DNA from: Polytrichum commune
Taxonomy: Eukaryota > Streptophyta > Polytrichopsida > Polytrichales > Polytrichaceae
Assembly: GCA_950295325.1 (NCBI GenBank)
Contig: OX485807.1
Coordinates: 38,470,440 to 38,534,439 of the forward strand
Length of the DNA: 64,000 bases
Direction of reading: 5' to 3'
Shown here: positions 23,966-35,067 of the stretch, in pieces
Layout: every line of letters starts with the position of its first letter
Numbering within the stretch: the first letter of the stretch is position 1
Position numbers and translations under genes: made by a program
Notes under the pieces: model-generated
What the model saw: only the letters and a program-made list of their open reading frames with translations
What the model was told of the DNA's origin: nothing
Database searches by the model: none

Positions 23966-24269
23966 ATTTTGGCATAATACTAAACCGCGTTCTTAATGTA
24001 ACTTATTCACCACTTCCATCATCATGCGATGCCAGCGGCAACACGGGCATTAAGAAACTCGAAGGTAAGTTCCAGGGATGTGAGGAGCGGGCAGCTGGCA
24101 TACTCCCAAAATAAATTACTGTGAGAATCACGTGAACTCCATTTAGTAGTTTTACCTTCACAACGTTCAACTGAAAGTGAGAAGCAACTTATTAGTACCG
24201 ACTTACTTTAAACGGTCATTGGATATATGGTATTTAACTCATTATGTATAAACGAGGGGGAATATTGGC

Positions 24270-24484
24270 TTGGGGAGCTCGGGCAGTGTCGGGCAGATAT
24301 TTTTGGGCATAATCCTCGAAAATCCCAGTGTTTCCCACTTCAACTGGTTACATTGTGATCTTTCGGTTTTCTATACTAATTTAGGATATATCCCGTAGAT
24401 TCCTCTAAAACGTTTGGTAATTTTCATGAAGCCTTGAATTTCAACTGGTTATTTCTCAAACTGAATTGGATCACCTGTAACTAT
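24270..24484 (-). repeat. Dispersed repeat family C, copy
   Basis: Carries the family order (TATTTTTGGGCATAATC, TTTCCCACTTCAACTGGTTA, GATTCCTCTAAAACGTTTGG, TTCATGAAGCCTTGAATTTC). It is uninterrupted at the point where the 19540 copy holds a SINE. Confidence 0.6.
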
Positions 24485-24844
24485 AGTAGAGGTGCTCGTA
24501 ACCGATCACTTAAGATATTATGTGCCAAACATGGAGAAGTATAAGGTGGTGCAATTTTTTTTTTGTGTGTGGGGAGATAGAAATCAGGAGCATTGCAATT
24601 TTTTTGGTGATTTTATTCCTTCAATTGAAATTAATGTGAAATTTTGAAGCCAAAAGTTGGCCCGAACATATTCTTAATGTTTGCCACAACCACTTGTTTC
24701 TCCTCACTTTAGCACTCAAACTAGGGACATGTGGCATGGGCATTATTGGCCCCGGCCTTATCAAAATTTAGTCATAATTTGCTCGAAATTATGGCACCAT
24801 GTAGGGTCCCCACGGGCTCATGACCAGGACTAGGCGCCTCTACT
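24485..24844 (+). mobile_element. TIR element (family I), copy 1 of an inverted pair
   Basis: 360 bp between AGTAGAGGTGCTCGTAACCG and GGCGCCTCTACT. The interior (GGAGAAGTATAAGGTGGTG, GGGAGATAGAAATCAGGAGC, TTTAGCACTCAAACTAGGGA) is nearly the reverse complement of the neighbouring copy at 24913. Non-coding. No clear target duplication, so the superfamily is unassigned. Confidence 0.75.
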
Positions 24845-24912
24845 CTAATTCATGATTTTTGTTCTATTTCCGGAGTCAACTCATCTTAAGAGATCATTTT
24901 ATATGTCATAAT

Positions 24913-25300
24913 AGTAGAGGTGCCTATTCCCAATCACGACCCCATCGACAATCTACAAGGTACCAGAATTTCAACCAAGGTTGGGACTGGATGTCGATTA
25001 GGCCATAAACCAATAATGCCGTGACACATGTCCCTAGTTTGAGTGCTAAAGTGAGAAAGAACGAGCAGTCATGACAAACTCTAGATGTAGGTACCATGTT
25101 CGGACGAACTTCTCGCTTCAAAAATCCACATGAATTTCAATCTAAAGAATAAAAATACCCCCCAAAAATATGCAATCCTCCTGATTTCTATCTCCCTACA
25201 CATAAGAAAAGAAAAAGAAGGAAAAAAAAGCTACACCTCCTTATACTTCTCCAGACGTGACGCAAAATCTCTTAAATGATCGGTTATGGGTGCCTCTACT
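24913..25300 (-). mobile_element. TIR element (family I), copy 2 of an inverted pair
   Basis: 388 bp between AGTAGAGGTGCCTATTCCC and GATCGGTTATGGGTGCCTCTACT-like ends. The interior is inverted relative to the copy at 24485 (TCCCTAGTTTGAGTGCTAAA, GATTTCTATCTCCC, CTCCTTATACTTCTCCAGAC). The two copies would form a foldback of about 300 bp per arm. Confidence 0.75.
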
Positions 25301-25427
25301 CTAAGATATATAATGCACTACGTTTCAACCTCCACAGACACCACAAAAGAAACCCTTTAGGCCTGACTCCATAAACCACGAATCTTGATGTTTTTGGGCT
25401 TCCATCCACTAACTATTGCATATATAT

Positions 25428-25429
<2 letters not shown>

Positions 25430-25460
<31 letters not shown>

Positions 25461-25466
25461 TATATC

Positions 25467-25507
<41 letters not shown>

Positions 25508-25635
25508 GTAAGTAACTTACGTTTTACTGAGTGGGAGTGAGTGGATGGTGTAAGTAGGTAGTTAAGTACAGTGGGAGCTGTGGGGCTTCATATATAGTAG
25601 TCTGTAACTGAATCCCCCCCCCCCCCCCCCCCCCC
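25430..25635. repeat. Compound microsatellite and 22-base C run
   Basis: (CA)n at about 25431-25458, (TA)n at about 25464-25485 and (GTAT)n to about 25508, followed by a pure run of 22 C at 25614-25635. Confidence 0.9.
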
Positions 25636-25650
25636 AACACACACTAAGAA

Positions 25651-25876
25651 GGGCCACTTCACACACGAGCCGAGAGCCGTGACCATGAAATTGTGAGAGC
25701 CCAAAAGAAAGTGTCCAAAGGCCATCCCAACACACCTCCAAAGTGTATTGTCAAGTATGTTGTAGTTTGTGAGCCAAGAGCCGTGACCATGAAATTGTGA
25801 GAGCCCAAAAGGAAAGTGTCCAACGGCCATGCCAACACACCTCCAAAGTGTATTGTCAAGTATGTTGTAATTTGAG
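25651..25876. repeat. Family B end fragment, tandemly duplicated
   Basis: Starts with the family B terminus (GGGCCACTTCACACACGAGC). Two copies of a roughly 104-bp segment follow, at 25667 and 25771, each beginning GAGCC.AGAGCCGTGACCAT and ending GTATTGTCAAGTATGTTGTA. The other terminus is missing. A 15-base G run follows at 25938-25952. Confidence 0.75.
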
Positions 25877-25952
25877 TTTGGATATTGAGATTGTTTACAA
25901 GTTCCTTACTTTAATACTGACATGTATGATGAGTTGAGGGGGGGGGGGGGGG

Positions 25953-27417
25953 TAGTGAAGATTGTCCCCTGCATGTTCACTCTGAAGAATCAATTTCATG
26001 ATAATACTCACCCCCACATTACTTATTTCTACAGTTCCACCCCTAAGTTATTCACCTCCTTTTGTGTTTTTATCATTGTTGGTATGGTACCTCTGTTTGA
26101 TTTTTTAAATGATTTGGGTATCTATTATGCGAATTTCACATTTCTTTGCTACCGGTATGGTATGGGTATTTGATATCCTTCATACCTATGTCCTGTGGGC
26201 TTGGGATTGAAGGTAGATCGAACAAACACTTAATTCACGTCGGTCTCCTTCGGAGACCGAAGTTGTTATTATTATGGGTATTTGATGGTGTTTTTTTTTG
26301 TTTTAGATATTATTCATGTATGTATACCATGCAAGAATCTTTGTGCTTAGGCGAAATAGTTCTAGTACCGATATAATTTAGAATGGGATCAATCCAAATA
26401 ATAAGTCAGGTACACTGAAATTCTTTCACCTTGATACCCATTGAATATTGTTATTCTATTGTTTTCAAAGTTTTGATACTAGTTGAGTAGGTTCTTTTTG
26501 GGTACCATTGTTGACGTAGGTTATTGATACCATGCTTTCAAATATTCCCCTTCATATAGCTTACTTTTGGACTAAAGGTTGGAGACTATTGAGATTTGGC
26601 AAAAGTGTGATGCCACATAAGCAACACTTCAATTTTTTCATACCTTGGACCTGAAACCTAGTGTAAACTCCTTGGGTCCAATTTTTTGCTTTATACAAGT
26701 AGGACCGCTTGATTTTTGGAGTTTCATAGGTAGTATACCCTAGTGTACAGTTTAACCCACTGTAAGTAACATGGCTTCTACCTCCCTCCCTTCACAACCA
26801 TATTCAGTTCTAAGTTTGTGGAGATTTAAAATCCTAACGCTTTTATTATTCCATGAATCTACTTAAACTTATCCAACAAAATCTCTATACATATACTTTG
26901 TTGCAAAATGTTATCCACAAGCAAGACATGCATTGAGGTAGTTACACTGAAAACCAACACATAACCTAAAACCAACATCACATGTTTGTTGTATAAATTT
27001 GAAGCCCAAAAATTCATGATCATTATACATAATGGTGGTTTTGAATACCACAATATCTTTACCACCATGGTTACTTATAGTCGATGCAACTATTATAATA
27101 CTATTCTTAGAATCAACAATCATGGATTTAAAGGAAAACTCGTTTTTTACCGTATTAATTCTTCAATCTTTTTTAAAATAAAGTTTCTAAAATGTTAGTT
27201 TCTAAAAATAGTTGAATTAGTGCCGAAGTGGTAAGGGTACTATGGGTGTGCATGCTTTAGGTAGCTTTATTAAGATCCCTTCTACAAACCAAATGTGGAT
27301 CCAAACTATTCAAGTTCACCATTACTCCAAATTAACAAACGTATATGTATATACAATGTTGCATATTTGAATCTTTTTGTGTTGGGTTTTCTATTGAAAC
27401 CCTCTTCCATGCCTAGA
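25953..27417. other. Intergenic; small hairpin element at 26241-26259
   Basis: No gene supported. CGGTCTCC-TTC-GGAGACCG at 26241-26259 is a perfect 8-bp stem with a 3-base loop, followed by a (GTTATT)n-like tail. Related sequence with a (TTC)n tail is at 6786-6815. The rest is unassigned AT-rich sequence. Confidence 0.5.
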
Positions 27418-27982
27418 GGGCCAAAGCATGATAAAGTGAACAAGTATATTGTGAAATAATTTTCATATATAATAAGGGAAGTAGGCTCAATTTTGTACAT
27501 GAAAATGTCATTTCGAGACCATGAAGCCCTCTGATGGGTTTGAGCCAAACATAGTACAAAATTTGGGCCTCATTAGTATTATGGAGATACATATGAAGTA
27601 AATCATGAATTGGATGGTGGATTTGAGCTAAAACCTACTTCATTTTGAAAATTGTTACGATTTGTGTGTATAGTGTAAGTGTTTGGCAACATCACATTGT
27701 ATGTTAAACGCCACAAATTTTGAAAGAAAAATATATTTGCTTAAGTTGAGTACTTCACCCTCACAATTAAAGAACTAGATTATGCAAACTTTAGAATCTA
27801 CTTGTATGGATGTAAATAATGTCGTTTGCAAATATGTTTGTGAAAACATTGTGGCGCACCGTATTAGTAACTTTAATTTGAAGCACGACTATTGTTTTGA
27901 GTTATATAACTAGGAAATGTGACTACTTGTGCCTTCAAATTGATAAGGTAGAACTTTTGTTCACTCTACCATGCTTTGGCCC
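27418..27982. mobile_element. TIR element (family J), 565 bp
   Basis: Ends are GGGCCAAAGCATGATAAAGT at left and the inverse ACTCTACCATGCTTTGGCCC at right, extending to about 28 bp. Flanking TAGA occurs on both sides (27414-27417 and 27983-27986). Non-coding. GGGCC ends resemble PIF/Harbinger MITEs, but a 4-bp duplication is not typical, so the class is uncertain. Confidence 0.65.
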
Positions 27983-27986
27983 TAGA

Positions 27987-28830
27987 AGAGTTAGCAAAGA
28001 GGGTAAGACCAAAACAAACAAAACAAACAAAAGATCCACATCTCCAGAAAAGTGAAACTTCTTCTAACCAAAAGGTTCAAGTGCAAACTTATGGTTTGTA
28101 CTATTGTAAAGTTTTTCTTTTCTTTTCAAAAATGTTTGTTCTTATTTCTTAATGTGAGCACATAAACATTATTTTAAGAATCAAAGTGTTTGCGGTGACC
28201 TAGTGGCTCCATTTAAAATAAACCCATCTCACATTGCAAATTACTCTTAATGCTTCATAGTGTAGTAGTATCCAATGTTGGATTGATATCACTTTCTTTT
28301 TCCCTTTTTTTATACCACTTGTGTATATGTGTTGAGATGTTTTAATGTTTCAATATTGACATGGTATGAATGTTTAAGGATTTTATTTGTTTTTCTTTTT
28401 GTTTATAATACATTTATAGTCTATACATGATGCAAGAACCTTCACGTCTAAGTAAATATTCTAAGTGTTAATATGGTATTAGGTTGGTATTGATCCAAAG
28501 AATGTTTAGGGTTTACAAACATCTTTGTAACGCTTTCGAGACTCACCAACTATTGATATACTGGATTGATATTAAAATTTTGACACTACTTGGGTATGCT
28601 ATTCAACGCCATTATTAATCATGAGCAAAGATATCATGCATACATCTATTTGACAGTCCTAGTCGGGTAGCAACTACGTCTTTCACACTTCTTATTGTGG
28701 TTCATCATTTGGAATTACATGTAATTGTTTTTTTTTACCAATAGTGTCAAATTTGATATTAGTGTACTAGATGTGCATACACAAATAGTATGCACACCAA
28801 AGAGCATAATATAACTTACTTGGTAGAAAA
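27987..28830. other. Intergenic, no gene recognised
   Basis: AT-rich sequence with no recognised repeat or coding region. Confidence 0.5.
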
Positions 28831-28832
28831 TA

Positions 28833-29408
28833 GATGTGTTATTACACCTTGCAATAGATGTGCAAGGTGTAGTAACACATCGTTGTACTGGACCAAATAC
28901 ATTGGAGTGCATCAAATTGTAGTCTCACAAATTGTAAGTAGGTCTAACACAAAATTAAATCAAATTTTGAGCAAAGTTGCCGCATGTCATGCTTTGACTA
29001 GTCATCACCTCCACAAATATGCATGTGTCACCTCAAACGACCACCGTTGTGGCACCGAAGTGCCAAACCTAGACATCACCTTTGGTAATATTATAGCACA
29101 ATGGTAAACTAAATTCTTGCAAATTAAGAGAACATTAATGCACATACATTGTTAATGTGCATGAAAGGTGTAGTACCACGTTGATATACTAGACCAAGCA
29201 CACTTGAGTGTATCAAATTGAAGTACCATTTTCCACAAGCATGTCTAACACAATCGATTCAAACTTTGAGCAAAGTGCCACGTGTCACAGTTCTACTAGT
29301 CACAACCTCCACAAAATCCCATGTGTCACCTCCAAAATTTAGCATTATGGCACCAAAGTGCCGAGCTTGCTCACCACCTATTGAAAGTTGTTTAGTATAT
29401 AGCAAAAT
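28833..29408 (+). repeat. Hairpin followed by a two-unit ~297-bp tandem repeat
   Basis: 28833-28853 (GATGTGTTATTACACCTTGCA) pairs with 28861-28881 with a single mismatch across a 7-base loop. From about 28859 a unit with AAGGTGTAGTA, GACCAA, GTG.ATCAAATTG, TTGAGCAAAGT and CACCTCCACAAA runs to about 29103; a second copy runs from about 29156 to 29408. Non-coding. Confidence 0.7.
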
Positions 29409-29489
29409 GGATGTGAGGGTGAAAAGAAATTTCATGAATTTGTAGATAAGAACATCACAATACATGCATACATACATACATTTTCATGC

Positions 29490-30105
29490 AAATTTCTCTT
29501 TGAATATCTCGGCGGTCAGGTTGGATGATCAAAGAGTTGGTAGAATTGCTCTCAAACATATTCCAACTATAACTTTAGCGGTACACCAAACATTGTGTTT
29601 AGTGTACCGGGCTCTAATCGGAGTCCACTAGACTAATTCGAGATCTCTGATGTCATTTATGAAGTCAAATGAACTCAAAAATAGACATCTTACCGTTTTC
29701 ACCTTAAATGTATGAGTTTACGCAGACACTACAAATCCCTAGCCGTCAACTTGCATGTGACTGTTTGGTTGAATGTCTCGGTGGGTCAGGTTGGGTGATC
29801 AAAGAGCTGGTAGAATTGCTCTCATACATATTCCAACTATACTTTAACATGTACACCACACACTGTGTTTCGTGCACCATGCTATAATCGGAGTCCACTA
29901 GACTAATTCGAAATCTCTGATGTCATTTATGAAGTCAAATGAACCCAAAATAAATGATTTTACATAGACACCACGAATCCCTAGCCGTTTCATTTACATG
30001 CAACCGTTTGTTTGAATGTCTCGGTGGGTAAGATGGGGTGATCAAAGAGCCGGTAGAATCGCTCTCAAACATATTCCCAACTATAACAATTTAAGTGGTA
30101 TGTAG
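29490..30105 (+). repeat. Tandem repeat, about 2.4 units of 240-270 bp
   Basis: Units start at about 29501 (GAATATCTCGGCGGTCAGG), 29771 (GAATGTCTCGGTGGGTCAGG) and 30014 (GAATGTCTCGGTGGGTAAG). Each continues with GATCAAAGAG.TGGTAGAAT and CTCTCA.ACATATTCC; the first two share CGGAGTCCACTAGACTAATT and GATGTCATTTATGAAGTCAA. The third is truncated at about 30100. Confidence 0.8.
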
Positions 30106-31497
30106 TAGCGGTACTACTACTACTACTACTACATAAATTCATGGCTTTCCGAACTGACACCACCACTATGACTCCACTTGTTGTTTGTTTGTTTGGTAGT
30201 TAGTTAGTTTGTTACTTATTGCTTGCGGTCGCTTGGTATCCTCGTCACCGGTATAAAATGATGGAGCCCCGAGTGAAAAGAATGTGACCTCTTGGACACA
30301 AACACCGGCCATTAAACACATCGTTTGTTTGTCGCGAGTACAAACTTAAAGACGAGGTTGACATGCACTCCAAAATTTATGTGTCGCAATAAATTTTGCT
30401 TACGAGATGTACCAAGTGGAATTTTTATACTCACGTCCCACGCGTGAGAGTGTTCTAAACCAACGGAGCGAACCGGCCGCTAGTTTAGTCACGGATGAAT
30501 TGGTTGCAATTCCAACATTTTGGGCAAATTTTAACCGACAATTTTGAGAGGAATCTATAGAGTATATATCTCAATTTGACCACCGTTTTTTTAAGTCTCT
30601 CGCTGGATGAGGAATGAGTGGTGGTCCCAATACTTTGTTTTTACACAAGGTCACCAGATATAGAAATGACCGTGGGGAAGCATGTCAAATTATGGCCGAG
30701 AAAAGTGACAAGGACTCTTACATATCCATAAATGAACTATGTTTGACAGTCACCCAAATTTTGCAGCAAGCAAACCCAAATAGATTGTCTGGATGAAAAA
30801 GAATGTGACTATGTCAAGATAAAACTCGACTTTCAAAAGGAAATTTTCTATAATTGTTTTGAACATAGTTTTATTATCCATTGGTTATGTTTTTTTTTAA
30901 TGAAACACTCCGCATCCTAGTTTAAGTCCGCTTTACACTATGTCATGCAACCAAAGCTTGACACGATAATGTAGCTATCTTTTGGTCACGGTGTTCACAC
31001 CGCTTGTTGTGACCATGGTAAAATCTTATATCTATTTATTTTTTTCCTCACAACCCTTGGGCACGTGTGTAAAACGGTCCTTGTTGCTCAAGGGGGACCT
31101 TAGCAAGAACCCATCCGCCTTCACATGATATACTTATGAGTACAAGGGAGACCTTGGTCATCATTTCCACATACACTAGCAAATTTTTGAGATTGAGCGT
31201 TGATTCGGAGTATCGCCATTTCGGCTCTTCTTGTCCTTCAATGGTGGGATGGATAGAAGTGGTCACTAACTTGTACTCCCCACTTCCAAGGCATCTTTAC
31301 CCCATCAATTGCAAAGTGTCACAACTTCATCCATGTCACACTCAAGTGAATCTAAAATTTCATCCATCCCCGCCAACATCGCAACGATGTGACATTGTAT
31401 TAGCAATCTTGTTATTAATTTGATGTTTATCACGTTCTATTATTTGGAAAGTGTCATGTTTTCATCAAGTTTGTTGCTCTTGTTTTTCATTTGTGTA
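30106..31497. other. Intergenic, no gene recognised
   Basis: Has a (TAC)n tract near 30112-30130 and a partial family C fragment at about 30470-30605 (GAACCGGCCGCTAG.. and GAGGAATCTATAGAGTATAT). No gene supported. Confidence 0.5.
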
Positions 31498-31834
31498 GCT
31501 ACACTACATAGTCTTATCAGTGTGGCCTACAATATTTCTCTATAGAAAACAAACCTCAACCCATGTCAAATGTGTTCTTTAAAATTAGTGTGGGTTACAT
31601 TGATTTTTTTTCCCCCTCAAGGAAATTGATGTGGATGAAATATTAGAGTTTATGCTACATTTGATGTAAGGTGATTGTTTCATTTAATGTAAGGTGTTGG
31701 TTAGAAGGCTCGAGGAAGACTGAGGGGAAGACCCGGGGTCTTGGACCCATGTTGTTTCCACTTCAACTAGTCAATTTGAAATGGCCCGCGTTAATTCTCC
31801 ACCCATATTAATAAGATTATTTCATGTAGTTGCC
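31498..31834. repeat. MITE-like repeat family G, copy 2
   Basis: Left end GCTACACTACATAGTCTTAT and a degraded inverse at right (CCACCCATATTAATAAGATT). It shares GGTCTTGGACCCA and flanking order with 18890-19160. Non-coding. Confidence 0.55.
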
Positions 31835-31899
31835 CACGAGAGGAGGAGTTGAACTTAACTAGACTGGCATTGATTATGGTGAATGATGTGGGCCACACT

Positions 31900-32405
31900 A
31901 ATATTGAGAAATCAACATTGTGGGTGCACCCTACTTATCAACCCACACTATATAACATCAGAGGTCCACGAAACAAATGATGATTTCCCTTTCATAATTT
32001 TCTCAATTTCAATAAACGAACAAATTGTCTTGCAAACTTTTGGGTGCTCTTTCTAAAGACGCCAAATCGCCTCCTAAGTCTTAGTCATTTCACTGCATTG
32101 AGCATTCAAATATCATATATATCTCTTCAAGAGAAAAAACATTAATGTCATTTTTTGATGTTTTCTCCCTTCATTCTTGGACTTAGGAAATGAGTTTATG
32201 CTCTTTGGCTTTGTATCCTTTGTCGCTTTCAGTAGATGCCTTACCCACAACTATAAGTGAAAGAATGAGAACATAATGAGTGCTTGAAGATTCAATTGTA
32301 GCTAGTGTCACACGTTGTTTTCATGCATGATGGCGTATAATACATGCCACACTATAGGGTTGCAAACAATAAGTCACACTACACATTTCTTCACAATATT
32401 GACCA
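31900..32405 (+). repeat. Dispersed repeat family H, copy 2
   Basis: Matches 20800-21375 block by block (ATTGTGGGTGCACCCTACTT, GAGTTTATGCTCTTTGGC-like, ACAACTATAAGTGAAAGAAT, GTGTATAAT-type end). It lies directly downstream of a family G copy. Confidence 0.55.
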
Positions 32406-32558
32406 TAATCACTATACACTAATACGTGCAATTAGGTTGCCCCATGCTAACATATCATTTTCCACACTATTTTGAGTATTTACTAGCATAAATTCAAAAT
32501 GTAATCAATTTTATTTTTGTGGTTGTTATACATGTGAATAAACAATAGTTACAAGCAT

Positions 32559-32975
32559 GGGGAGGTCACTCCATTGTAAAGTTGAACAATCACGTGTGAA
32601 CACTTTACATGTAAAAAATCCTACTTTTTACATAAAGCATCACCAAAAAATGGGTCAAACTTTTATCAAATTTTTTCACGAGTAGATATACACGGTACCT
32701 ATTACATAGTAAAGAATGGTAACTAAATTTTATGATTTTTTTAAAACAAATAAAACATATTGTTTCTAACTAGAATGACGTAGAATTGAACTAAAACAAT
32801 TACTACAAAAATGAAGATGACTAAAAAATTTAAAAAACATACAAAAGATGCTATAAATGATTATGTGTATGTTGAAAAAATATCATAAAATTTAGAATTA
32901 TCTATGACATGTAATATAGGGGTAGCAAACTTTCTTCGCACGTGGTGTTCAACTTGACAATGGAGTGACCTCCCC
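32559..32975. mobile_element. TIR element (family K), 417 bp, AT-rich interior
   Basis: Left end GGGGAGGTCACTCCATTGTA pairs with the right end, whose complement reads GGGGAGGTCACTCCATTGTC; inverted similarity extends about 40 bp (AAGTTGAACA..CACGTG). Flanks are CATG on both sides if the terminal G is excluded, or ATG. The interior is very AT-rich and non-coding. Confidence 0.75.
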
Positions 32976-34187
32976 ATGGTTACAAATTATTGTATTGTAA
33001 TAAGGTTTAGACCCAAGATAATTTGCATGGGTAAAGAGACAATATGCTCACAAAAACAACCTAATCACACATATTGGTCTAGCTAATTTAAGGAACAAGT
33101 CAATTGTGGGCTTTTGGTACGAGTGTCATAATTTGCAATCTCTAGTACTTCAATGGGATAATTGAAGTGAATTGCAACTAGCATATACGCTCAAATTTGA
33201 GATGTCAACAATGTACGGGGTATCATAGAAAACACAATTTTCCGGGCCCTAAAAATTGTTCTCACCCCTTTGCACTCTTTTTACCTAAATGAAGAAACTC
33301 ACTTGGCATCGTTATGCCCTTGAGAGGTGTTAGCAAACATTGAAATGTGCATTAAGACTATGCATGCACAATAAAGTTGTGTGGGGAATCGCTAATGCCT
33401 TCCTTTCCCACTCTCCTATGAGATGCTACACTCTTACAAATGCAAGAAAACACAACGAAGATCCTTAAATGGCACCGCCCCACACAAAATCTTAAAGTGC
33501 ATGTGTCTTTATTATAGCAACCATTGCCTTGCTAGACTAACACCATACATGCTTTGCGTCCATCCTAAACACGAGTCAAAATAATGTTCTCTTAGTTATC
33601 CCCGACAAATGTCGTGATTAGATTTATTGAATTCATGTATTTCCATGATATATACAAGTTGATTTAACAACTTTGACATTAAACTATGACCGGTTCAATC
33701 TCAAGCTCATGCACCAATGATGGAACGTAAACCCAAGGCTCAACAAACTCAAAAGACTTTCGAGTGTTGTGTGGTTCAACATTTAAAGTGCCAAAAGGTA
33801 ATTCCCATGTGTGATTCAAGCTGGGTTTTGACCAACGTGGACACGACATGTGGCAAATTTATTCCAAAAAGTAAAATTTTGGGTATTGAACTAGACAACA
33901 CCCCAAGGCATGTGAACTCGAACCTTGCAATATAATTCAAGGCTTGTTAGATGATCCCTTGGAACTTGTAAACTTTTGGGTACTTTCAAAGAAACCTTAG
34001 TGCAATGCCACGGCCACTTTCCCATGTGGCCATAGCTTCATGGTGTATAGGTAAAGTCATCCACATAGAAAGATATTCTATAGGATTTTTTTTAAAAAAA
34101 CCCCCACTAAATGACACAAAAGATCTCATATTACACTACACTACTGGGATTGAGTTGGACTGAAATGACATCGATCTCAAAGACCGC
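32976..34187. other. Intergenic, no gene recognised
   Basis: Near 33005-33050 a short stretch (AATTTGCATGGGTAAAGAG) recurs from about 7810. Nothing coding recognised. Confidence 0.5.
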
Positions 34188-34385
34188 AAAATTGGTCCGA
34201 GACGACCCTAAATTACCGGGTGATGGTGGAGAGATATCCAAATCTCAAGGAAGAGGTTGGCGGTTCGAATCCTCGCTGTGAAATCTCCTCTCTACATGAC
34301 GGAAAACTTGCTAGGTGGTCAACTGACTCTTGTGCTCTGGTGTTGGCCTGTAGGCCTTTTGTCTCAAGAAAGAAAGAAAGAAAGG
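34188..34385 (+). mobile_element. tRNA-type SINE, copy 1, full length
   Basis: Begins AAAATTGGTCCGAGACGACC. A box TGGTGGAGAGA at 34224-34234 and a perfect B box GGTTCGAATCC at 34262-34272 form an RNA polymerase III internal promoter. The body (CTCTCTACATGACGGAAAAC, TGTGCTCTGGTGTTGGCCTG, GGCCTTTTGTCTC) is followed by an (AAAG)n tail. No clear target duplication was found for this copy. It is the most complete of three copies in the window. Confidence 0.82.
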
Positions 34386-35067
34386 TATATGAAACTAAGA
34401 AGACATCAAGATGGTGCAAAAAACGACTAATTCCTTAGAGTAATGAAGTGCACTGGCCTTTGTGACATGAAACTTGACATCTACTTCCAATGATCGAATG
34501 GGAAGAAAAACTTGAGACTGCTGCCTACGTAATACTACATTTCAATACGTATAAAAGAAAACCTATCTCAAATGGAGTGAGATGGACCTCAATCTACAAG
34601 TTTTTTTTTACTACATAGAGCCCCTTTTATCCACAATGGGATGAGGAAATCACCTAGAGGTGCCATTTCTTTCATACATGCATAGAACGTAGTGATAGAG
34701 AGCGGTATTGTGAGAAGCCTTAGTTTAGCATGTACCCCGTGTGCTTGTCATAAGTGGCAAAATGTCAAAATAAACGACTAAAATAACAAAAATAATAATT
34801 GAACAATTACAAGCATTTCTTCTGTAACCGAAAAGGTATAAAGCAGAATGTATATAATATTATATTGTGACGTTCAAAGGTGGTTAAAAACAGGTGGTGG
34901 TGGTGGGGGGGAGCGGGCAGCCGGGCAGAGAATCTGGCCTTGATTGGTCGGGCGGAAGCAACCGTTAAGTGCAAAAGCAAGGAGGGTTCCGCTGGAAACC
35001 AGGGCCAATTATTTATTTTCCTATTCCTGCCCGCACTACCCGCCACGGCCATTATTATACACCCATA

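Noticed and set aside
34213-34300. Possible tRNA gene, because of a perfect B box
   Set aside because: No acceptor stem or full cloverleaf can be formed, the sequence continues into a SINE body with an A-rich tail, and two other copies exist.
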